NCBI GenBank assembly: GCA_031289895.1
Contig: JAITOP010000342.1
Span: forward strand, 1-5,312
Direction: 5' to 3'
From: Prevotellaceae bacterium
Lineage (GTDB): Bacteria > Bacteroidota > Bacteroidia > Bacteroidales > UBA932
Length of the DNA stretch: 5,312 nt
Shown here: positions 1 to 4,696 of the stretch, one piece after another
How the letters are laid out: each line of letters opens with the position of its first letter
Numbering within the stretch: position 1 is the stretch's first letter
Translations under genes and position numbers: made by a program
Notes under the pieces: generated by a model
What the model was told of the DNA's origin: nothing
The model's database searches: none
What the model saw: the letters and a program-made list of their open reading frames with translations, nothing else

Positions 1-351
1 TTGATATTTTAAAGTGCTGAATTTCAGGTCATAATATTTTATTGGGGGCTTTTCTAAAATGAAAATCGTATTTTTTCGGCTAAAATTGGTCTTAAAAAAT
101 TGATTCAAATGGCAATGAAAAAAATAAAATGCTGATAAACAGCGAGTTAATGATTTTTATATAACAATAATATCAGGACACTACCGCTTGATGAATTGGC
201 ACAAAAAATCGGTTATGAAAAATTTAATAATTCAATTTTTGATTTTTTGAAATCCGTGATTGGAACACCAATAGAAACATCACAATTTTTAAATTTTCTC
301 AAAGAAACTTACGGACAGGAAGCAATGGACTATTGTGATAAAATTTAGGAT
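1..351. other. AT-rich region with no intact gene
   Basis: I see no convincing complete gene here. The first 150 bases are very AT-rich and closed by stops in the plus frames, apart from trivial frames such as a 14-codon one starting at the ATG at 59. I found no TAnnTTTG promoter box on the plus strand and no clear terminator hairpin. The second half holds the start-less frame listed separately (154-348). Non-coding or decayed DNA is the simplest reading. Confidence 0.5.
154..348 (+). pseudogene. Start-less open frame, possible 3' remnant of a gene or small ORF
   Basis: The frame is open from just after a TGA at 151-153 to a TAG at 346-348 and encodes about 64 residues. It contains protein-like text such as LPLDELAQKIGYEKF (from 181) and TPIETSQFLNFLKETYGQ, ending MDYCDKI. 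There is no ATG. A TTG at 196-198 is the only start I would consider, giving 50 residues. The stop lies 3 bases before the ATG of the broken C39 gene, an operon-like spacing, so it may be the tail of a gene that once preceded the transporter. I do not recognise the family. It could be a decayed gene, a small protein with a non-ATG start, or chance. Confidence 0.4.
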
Positions 352-651
352 ATGCCCTTTCCCCACTACCACCAACTCGACTCCATGGACTGCGGAGCCA
401 CCTGCCTCCGCATGCTTGCAAAGTACTACGGGAAAAACTACACCTTAGAAACCTTACGCGCACAAACCTATATCACCCGCGAGGGAGTAAGTCTGCTCGG
501 CATCGCTGATGCCGCAGAAAAAATCGGTTTCCGCACCACAGGCGTAAAAATCACGCCCGCACAACTTTTCCAAGCCCCCTTACCCTGTATTGTGCATTGA
601 AAACAGAACCATTTTGTTGTAGTCAAAGTTGTGAACAAGCAAGTCAAGGTG
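352..651 (+). pseudogene. Broken 5' end of a C39 peptidase-containing ABC transporter
   Basis: The product starts MPFPHYHQLDSMDCGATC and is plainly a C39 (bacteriocin-processing) peptidase domain, co-linear with the intact copy starting at 4697. The oxyanion Gln (residue 8) and catalytic Cys (residue 14) are present. At 598-600 a TGA replaces the TGG of the HW motif seen in the other copy (4946-4948), so translation should stop after 82 residues. The frame still reads KQNHFVV behind the stop, which puts the catalytic His (codon 610-612) out of reach. Similarity fades by about 650, before the catalytic Asp, and no membrane or ATPase domain follows. Family members are normally about 700 residues or more. 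This stretch is much more GC-rich than the peptide, SPASM and S41 genes. A short functional protein is unlikely because the catalytic residues are split by the stop. Confidence 0.85.
378..410 (+). repeat. Direct repeat, left copy (C39 active-site coding)
   Basis: These 33 bases match 4726-4758 with one mismatch (C at 399, G at 4747). They encode DSMDCGATCLR around the catalytic Cys. A second identical block lies at 471-485 and 4819-4833 at the same offset of 4348 bases, so the two copies are co-linear without indels through the peptidase domain. The similarity comes from homologous genes and is long enough to serve as a recombination substrate. Confidence 0.85.
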
Positions 652-686
652 CCTTACAAGTATGCAGAGAATAAAACTCAACAAAT

Positions 687-734
687 TTATTGTCCCGTTG
701 CCTTTTTCAAAAGTTCTTTTAGAAGTCTGATTTA
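687..734 (-). other. Post-stop continuation of the regulator's coiled coil
   Basis: Past the regulator's TAA (734-732) the same minus frame reads IRLLKELLKKATGQ and then stops at TAA 689-687. Joined to the upstream VYALEE, this makes a continuous amphipathic leucine-rich helix (ALEE-x-IRLLKELLKK), the usual ending of small Bacteroidota XRE regulators. A single base change from GAA to TAA would explain the stop. The segment is normally not translated. Confidence 0.6.
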
Positions 735-1046
735 TTCTTCCAAAGCGTAAACACGGTTTTTGAACGAATCCAAAACTTCTTGCGGCAAAGAGTAATTATT
801 GACAATATTTCCATTTCCTGTGGAGTTGTCATTGAAAATAAAAATCAGATTTTCCTCTGCCTCATAAATATTTTCCAAAGGCACTTTTAGTTCTTTGGCG
901 ATTATTTGCCAATGTTCTGTAGAAATTTTTATTTGTCCATTTTCCCGTCTGTTGTAATTGGATACGTCCATATTAAGAAAATTTGCCATATATTCCTGTG
1001 AATAGCCCCGATTTCTGCGGGCTTCGATAAGTTTTGTCTTGACCAT
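732..1046 (-). CDS. XRE-family helix-turn-helix regulator, probably C-terminally truncated
   Basis: The protein is 104 aa from ATG 1046-1044 (MVKTKLIEARRNRGYSQEYM). Residues about 4-60 form an XRE/Cro-type DNA-binding domain, with YSQEYMANFL as the first helix of the helix-turn-helix and DVSNYNRRENG as the recognition helix. A Gly/Asn-rich linker follows (about 72-84), then a helix beginning PQEVLDSF and ending ALEE. A longer frame opens at 1136, but its extra 30 residues would be read from the promoter region and look unlike this family, so I chose 1046. The gene diverges from the precursor operon across a 162-bp spacer with back-to-back promoter boxes, which suggests it controls that operon and itself. 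Its stop (TAA, 734-732) interrupts a helix whose heptad pattern continues beyond it, so the gene may be shortened. Whether the protein represses or activates cannot be told. Confidence 0.85.
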   Translation of the reverse strand: MVKTKLIEARRNRGYSQEYMANFLNMDVSNYNRRENGQIKISTEHWQIIAKELKVPLENIYEAEENLIFIFNDNSTGNGNIVNNYSLPQEVLDSFKNRVYALEE

Positions 1047-1070
1047 AATGTTATTTGTTTTTATTTTGCT

Positions 1071-1078
1071 CAAAGTTA
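1071..1078 (-). promoter_or_regulatory. Bacteroidota-type -7 box for the regulator gene
   Basis: Read on the minus strand this is TAACTTTG, a match to the Bacteroidota TAnnTTTG -7 element, 24 bases ahead of the chosen regulator start at 1046. A TTTG at 1104-1101 (minus), 22 bases further upstream, could be the -33 element. It supports the start at 1046, because the 1136 start would lie upstream of this promoter. Confidence 0.6.
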
Positions 1079-1086
1079 CAATAAAA

Positions 1087-1105
1087 TTTGCGCAAAATCG
1101 CAAAA
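1087..1105. promoter_or_regulatory. Candidate operator: palindrome plus tandem CGCAAAA
   Basis: TTTGCGCAAA at 1087-1096 is a perfect 10-bp palindrome. It overlaps a direct repeat of CGCAAAA (1091-1097 and 1099-1105, 8-base period). The site sits between the two outward-facing -7 boxes and overlaps the likely -33 region of the regulator promoter. An XRE regulator encoded next door is the obvious candidate binder. This is inferred from position and symmetry only. Confidence 0.4.
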
Positions 1106-1125
1106 CAGTGTGAAAATTAATGATG

Positions 1126-1133
1126 TAACTTTG
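1126..1133 (+). promoter_or_regulatory. Bacteroidota-type -7 box for the precursor operon
   Basis: TAACTTTG on the plus strand matches TAnnTTTG and is identical to the box on the opposite strand at 1071-1078. Transcription would begin near 1138-1141, leaving about 70 bases of 5' leader before the ATG at 1209. No good TTTG -33 element is seen at the expected spacing, so this promoter may be weak or need an activator. Confidence 0.6.
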
Positions 1134-1176
1134 CATTATAAAAATAATTCATTAAATTTGTAATTTTAAAAATCGG

Positions 1177-1196
1177 GCTACACAGGGTTATGTAGC
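1177..1196 (+). promoter_or_regulatory. Small hairpin in the 5' leader of the precursor mRNA
   Basis: GCTACA (1177-1182) can pair with TGTAGC (1191-1196) around an 8-base loop, ending 12 bases before the first precursor ATG. No U-tract follows, so it is not a terminator. It could affect mRNA stability or translation, but a 6-bp stem also arises by chance. Confidence 0.25.
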
Positions 1197-1208
1197 AAGC
1201 AAATACTT

Positions 1209-1463
1209 ATGAATTTTAAGAAAAAATTTCAAGTAATTGAAGAAGGAAGGTTAAACATTCGCGAAATGAATGTTTTAACAGGAGGAATACCCACTTGTAC
1301 GGAGAGTGGAGGTACTAAGTACTCTATAGTTTTATGTACAAAACTCTATGCAAATTGTCCTGCGTTCTATGGGAGTTGCACTGTAGATGGGGGATTTACA
1401 GAATGTAAGGGTGGATATACAGGTAATCCTGGTCCGGATATGTTAAGACTTCAAGTTGGATGA
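1209..1463 (+). CDS. RiPP precursor peptide 1, double-Gly leader, five-Cys core
   Basis: This 84-aa peptide begins MNFKKKFQVIEEGRLN and has a double-glycine leader ending at G25-G26. Leu23 (-4), Met20 (-7) and Leu15 (-12) match the hydrophobic positions that C39 exporter-peptidases recognise. Cleavage after G26 would free a 58-residue core with Cys at 30, 43, 50, 57 and 66 and a Gly-rich tail. The leader block EEGRLN-x3-M and the core pattern KYSxxxC...CP...C are shared with the next gene. The style resembles Bacteroidales double-Gly natural-product precursors associated with radical SAM enzymes (TIGR04149-like, from memory). It is the first gene of the operon, with no Shine-Dalgarno, as is normal in this phylum. 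It is presumably the substrate of the SPASM enzyme at 1792 and the transporter at 4697. Modification sites are unknown, and simple disulfides are an alternative fate of the Cys residues. Confidence 0.9.
   Translation: MNFKKKFQVIEEGRLNIREMNVLTGGIPTCTESGGTKYSIVLCTKLYANCPAFYGSCTVDGGFTECKGGYTGNPGPDMLRLQVG
1239..1257 (+). repeat. Leader-coding repeat of the two precursors
   Basis: The 19 bases encoding EEGRLN match 1512-1530 with one mismatch (A versus G in the Leu codon). The cores that follow have diverged far more, which points to gene duplication with the leader held by enzyme recognition. Confidence 0.75.
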
Positions 1464-1490
1464 GTGTCAAATTTTTAAAGTTCAAAAAAT

Positions 1491-1733
1491 ATGAAAAGTT
1501 TTGAGTTAATAGAAGAAGGAAGGTTGAACACAATTGACATGTCAAAAATAAAGGGCGGTTTTACTTGCTCACCTATTGGAGATTTAAAGTATTCTGTTAC
1601 ACCATGCTACGCTTATACATTGTGTCCTATATACACAAATTGTTCCGATGAACTACATTACGCAGCTTGTGGACTTTGGAAAGATATACAAGATTGTCCC
1701 CAATTCAAAGCAACTGCATTAGGAGTGTTCTAA
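1491..1733 (+). CDS. RiPP precursor peptide 2, double-Gly leader, six-Cys core
   Basis: This 80-aa peptide begins MKSFELIEEGRLN, with a double-glycine leader ending at G22-G23 and Ile20 (-4), Met17 (-7) and Leu12 (-12) in register with precursor 1. The predicted core is 57 residues with Cys at 26, 39, 45, 51, 60 and 69. The first five align with those of precursor 1: the C1-C2 gap is 12 residues in both and the C4-C5 gap is 8 in both, while the two middle gaps are one residue shorter here. The sixth Cys has no partner in precursor 1. KYSxxxC and CPxYxxC-like segments are conserved. The start is 27 bases after the previous stop and the two are surely co-transcribed. They could form a two-peptide product or be alternative substrates of one maturase. 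The gene is followed directly by a terminator. Confidence 0.9.
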   Translation: MKSFELIEEGRLNTIDMSKIKGGFTCSPIGDLKYSVTPCYAYTLCPIYTNCSDELHYAACGLWKDIQDCPQFKATALGVF

Positions 1734-1745
1734 ACGTTACTAAAG

Positions 1746-1781
1746 GTTAGTGTGCTAATTTTTACACACTAACTTTTTTTT
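1746..1781 (+). terminator. Intrinsic terminator between precursors and maturase
   Basis: GTTAGTGTG (1746-1754) pairs perfectly with CACACTAAC (1765-1773) around a 10-base loop, followed at once by eight T (1774-1781). The AAAG before the stem can extend it into the T-run. It sits 12 bases after the precursor 2 stop and ends 10 bases before the maturase start. I see no new promoter downstream, so maturase, protease and transporter probably depend on read-through. This would give much more precursor than enzyme. Confidence 0.85.
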
Positions 1782-1791
1782 AATACAAATC

Positions 1792-3135
1792 TTGACAATA
1801 ACAACCAAAGTGAAAGTTTCAAAATACACATTTTTGTTTGCAATAAAGGAAGCCTACTATATTTATAATACATTATCCAACGCATTATTAAAAATTAATA
1901 AAAATGGTTACGATATATTGATAAAATCACAAAGCCAAAATGATGAAATCAATAAAAACAAAATTGATAATGAATTATATGAAGAATTGATTTTCCGCCG
2001 TTTCTTGACAGAAAATGATAGAGATGAGTTTTTGGTGTATAAAGCAATGGTAGAAGGAATACGAAATTCAAATGATACAATGCATTTGACTGTTGCTCCC
2101 ACTATGGATTGCTGTTTCTCTTGTAAATATTGCTTTGAAAAGAAAAGTCACTCGTATTTTACCAATTATACAATGGATTCAATTATTGGTTATGTGAAAA
2201 AATACAAACATATAAAATCAATCCATTTAACCTGGTTCGGAGGTGAACCATTAATGGCAATAGATAAAATGCAAAAGTTCTATAACCGTTTCAGACCAAA
2301 ATGGGAAAAAACTTTTACATCCAATATCATTACAACAGCGTTTCATATTACGCCTGAAGTTATTGATATTCTGAAAGAAATAGAAGTATCTTCAATGCAA
2401 ATAACAATAGATGGAAACAAAGACAGTCATAATAAAATCAAGTTTATTGATTCCTGTGATGACGTTTTCTCAAAAATACTTGAAAATATTGATTTAATTA
2501 CAGAAAAAGCCTCTGACATACGAATAATAATAAGAGTTAACATAACGAAAGAAAACAGTAAAGATTACGTTGGTTTATATAAATCGCTGTGTGATAGATA
2601 CAGAGGTAAGAATGTGTCAATTACGCCTGCCATTGTGCTAAATAGAGGGGAACATGACGACTTGAACGAAACCAGTTTGTTTACAAAAGAAGAATATGTA
2701 AATTTTTCTGTCAATTTATGGAATGAATCGAAAATAGGTACAGCGTGGACGAATTATCCCGATAGATTTATTTCCGAATGTGCCATAAGAAATAAAAATT
2801 CACTTACAATAGATTCTGACGGTTATGTTTATAAATGTTGGGAAGTAATAGGCAATAAAAAACACGCTGTGGGTAGATTGGAAAAAGGGAATATATATGA
2901 TGTAAATCAAATAGAATTAAATAGAAATATGTTCGGAGCCGACCCGTTGGAAGATAAAAATTGTTCTAAATGTGAATATCTTCCACTATGTGGAGGAGGT
3001 TGCCCGATACAGCGCATAGAAAATGAATTTGAAAACGGCAAAAATAATGTATGTACAACATATAAAAATCACATTTCAGACTTATTAAGTATATATTTGG
3101 AAATTAAAACTTTAATGCAACAATATAAAAATTAA
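1792..3135 (+). CDS. Radical SAM/SPASM peptide maturase
   Basis: A 447-aa enzyme inferred to install radical-based crosslinks or similar changes in the two precursor cores. The N-terminal segment (about 9-90; SKYTFLF, YYIYNTLSNALLKI) is the substrate-binding-like region typical of SPASM peptide maturases. The radical SAM cluster motif CxxxCxxC is at C107, C111, C114, followed by the SAM-binding WFGGEPL at 148-154. The SPASM domain is complete: C330, then C349 in a GxxxxC context, then C391-x2-C394-x5-C400-x3-C404, and C421. It can therefore hold two auxiliary Fe-S clusters. The start must be TTG 1792 or another non-ATG codon: a TAA at 1756 closes the frame upstream and the first in-frame ATG (residue 86) is too late. 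With the upstream terminator, this weak start should keep expression low. Thioether formation is plausible given the Cys-rich cores, but the exact reaction is not readable here. Confidence 0.93.
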   Translation: MTITTKVKVSKYTFLFAIKEAYYIYNTLSNALLKINKNGYDILIKSQSQNDEINKNKIDNELYEELIFRRFLTENDRDEFLVYKAMVEGIRNSNDTMHLTVAPTMDCCFSCKYCFEKKSHSYFTNYTMDSIIGYVKKYKHIKSIHLTWFGGEPLMAIDKMQKFYNRFRPKWEKTFTSNIITTAFHITPEVIDILKEIEVSSMQITIDGNKDSHNKIKFIDSCDDVFSKILENIDLITEKASDIRIIIRVNITKENSKDYVGLYKSLCDRYRGKNVSITPAIVLNRGEHDDLNETSLFTKEEYVNFSVNLWNESKIGTAWTNYPDRFISECAIRNKNSLTIDSDGYVYKCWEVIGNKKHAVGRLEKGNIYDVNQIELNRNMFGADPLEDKNCSKCEYLPLCGGGCPIQRIENEFENGKNNVCTTYKNHISDLLSIYLEIKTLMQQYKN

Positions 3136-3140
3136 AACTT

Positions 3141-4676
3141 ATGTGCAAATTCAGTGGTATAGTCTTTCTTTTATTATGTAGTATGTCTACAATATTCGGG
3201 CAATCAAATAATTGTCTGTCAAAATCTCAAATGTACGAAGATTTTGACGAGTTTTATTCTATTATGGCAGATGTTAACCCTCAGCTTACCGTACGATACA
3301 AGGTAACAGGAATAAATATTTTGGATAGTATAAAAAAAATGCGGACAAATATTGACACTATTACAAATGAAGTCTCATTTGCAGAATTGATTTATAAATC
3401 AATAAAAATGTGTAATGATTTACACTGTAATCTGATTGAAGATGAGAAATTGTTGTTACATTTTCATAAAGATTCTATTATTACTAACAATATAATTGAT
3501 TTGATAACAAAAACCGAACAAAAAATTTTTCAGCAAAAAACACGATTACGATTAATACTTTCGTATGACTCCGGTTCCTATTATAATATTGGGAAATTTA
3601 ATATTATTTTTGAGAACAGAAGAGATTCTTTGCCCAGTGGTGCAGAAATATTATCCATTAATGGAAATTCTATTGATTTTTGGTTATCTGATAAAAATCT
3701 AATTAGAGAATACCGGTGGGATAATAAATTACAAAAAAAATACTGTCAAATAAGAGGCAATTTATATATTGATAAAAATGATACCATTTGTATCAAATAC
3801 AAAAATCACAATAAAATAGATTCTATTTTTTATTTGGTAAAAAAAACAGGCATTTCTGTTTTTGGTGGTGCTTATGTTTTTAATTCAGTAGATGAAATTG
3901 GTTATGTTAATTTTTTTGATAATGAAAAAATTTTATACATTCGATTGCCTAAAATGTTAAGTGATAATTATCCTTTTGTTGATTCTATTATCGCAAAGGG
4001 GACAGGAAAATCAATCAAAAAAGTAATTATTGACATAAGACGGAATGGTGGCGGTGGTGATGATGTCTGGATGAATATTTTGAGTGCTATCATAAAAGAC
4101 ACTATACGGTTTGACGCACCAATTGGATTACGTTGCACAGAAGCAAGTAAAATTGCCATGCAAAAAAATAATAGATGGGAAGAGTGGGATTCTCTTAAAA
4201 GTTCTCCGATAGAAATTGCTATGTTAAACAATGAGAAATTTACCACTGTTAATTGGGGAGAGCCAATAGCTCCAAATGGAAAATCGCTTAATTATACAGG
4301 AAAGATTTATGTTTTGCAAGATAGAATGATATTTTCCTCGGCTGGTTCTTTATCTAACATTGCATATTTATGTGAAAACATAGTTAGTGTGGGAGAAAAT
4401 ACAGGTAGGTTGTTGGGGTTTGGAATTAATCCACTTTTGTTTGCGTTACCTAATTCTCATTTGACTTTTTCAATGGAACCAGTTATCGAACTGACCAATA
4501 AAGGCAACTCCAATTGGGAATATTTTCATGATAATGTAGAAATTTATATTCCCACAACAATAGAGCAAACTATTAAAAATTTTAATGCGGAACCTATGGA
4601 TAATGGTACTATTTATACAAAAGATTATCTTTTTAATGAAGATTCGGTTTTTCAGAAAGTTTTGCAGTTAGAATAA
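3141..4676 (+). CDS. Secreted S41-family serine protease
   Basis: A 511-aa protein with an N-terminal signal peptide (hydrophobic about 6-19, likely cleavage near IFG-QS), so it acts beyond the inner membrane. Cys13 is preceded by Leu-Leu-Leu, which is a poor lipobox. Residues about 28-100 resemble the S41 N-terminal domain. Residues about 150-225 look PDZ-like (LPSGAEILSINGNSI). The S41 core runs from about 250 to 475, with VIIDIRRNGGGGD at 295-307 in place of the usual DLRxNxGG, and RMIFSSAG at 395-402, whose Ser399 is the likely nucleophile. VGENTG at 417-422 matches the GExTGG-like segment of the family. It starts 5 bases after the maturase stop, so the two are probably translationally coupled. 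Possible roles are trimming the exported peptide, degrading it for self-protection, or general proteolysis. The sequence does not decide between these. Confidence 0.88.
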   Translation: MCKFSGIVFLLLCSMSTIFGQSNNCLSKSQMYEDFDEFYSIMADVNPQLTVRYKVTGINILDSIKKMRTNIDTITNEVSFAELIYKSIKMCNDLHCNLIEDEKLLLHFHKDSIITNNIIDLITKTEQKIFQQKTRLRLILSYDSGSYYNIGKFNIIFENRRDSLPSGAEILSINGNSIDFWLSDKNLIREYRWDNKLQKKYCQIRGNLYIDKNDTICIKYKNHNKIDSIFYLVKKTGISVFGGAYVFNSVDEIGYVNFFDNEKILYIRLPKMLSDNYPFVDSIIAKGTGKSIKKVIIDIRRNGGGGDDVWMNILSAIIKDTIRFDAPIGLRCTEASKIAMQKNNRWEEWDSLKSSPIEIAMLNNEKFTTVNWGEPIAPNGKSLNYTGKIYVLQDRMIFSSAGSLSNIAYLCENIVSVGENTGRLLGFGINPLLFALPNSHLTFSMEPVIELTNKGNSNWEYFHDNVEIYIPTTIEQTIKNFNAEPMDNGTIYTKDYLFNEDSVFQKVLQLE

Positions 4677-4696
4677 ACAAATCTTAATAAAATTTC

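Noticed and set aside
598..600. TGA read as Trp or another amino acid (recoding)
   Set aside because: All Trp codons in the intact genes are TGG, precursor 1 plausibly ends with TGA, and the transporter body is missing after the TGA copy. A decayed copy explains it better.
1047..1136. Longer regulator start at 1136 (134 aa)
   Set aside because: The extra 30 residues would be read from the divergent promoter region, upstream of the TAACTTTG box at 1078-1071, and do not look like an XRE N-terminus. The ATG at 1046 gives a normal start.
1908..2102. Minus-strand open frame inside the maturase gene
   Set aside because: It is a shadow of the radical SAM coding frame, with no family features, no promoter and no operon logic.
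3177..3179. Cys13 of the S41 protease as a lipoprotein anchor
   Set aside because: The residues before it are Leu-Leu-Leu. A lipobox needs a small residue at -1, so ordinary signal peptidase cleavage near IFG-QS is more likely.
3968..4246. Minus-strand open frame inside the S41 gene
   Set aside because: It is a shadow of the protease core, and its Pro/Ser stretch is just the antisense of the Gly-rich S41 motif.
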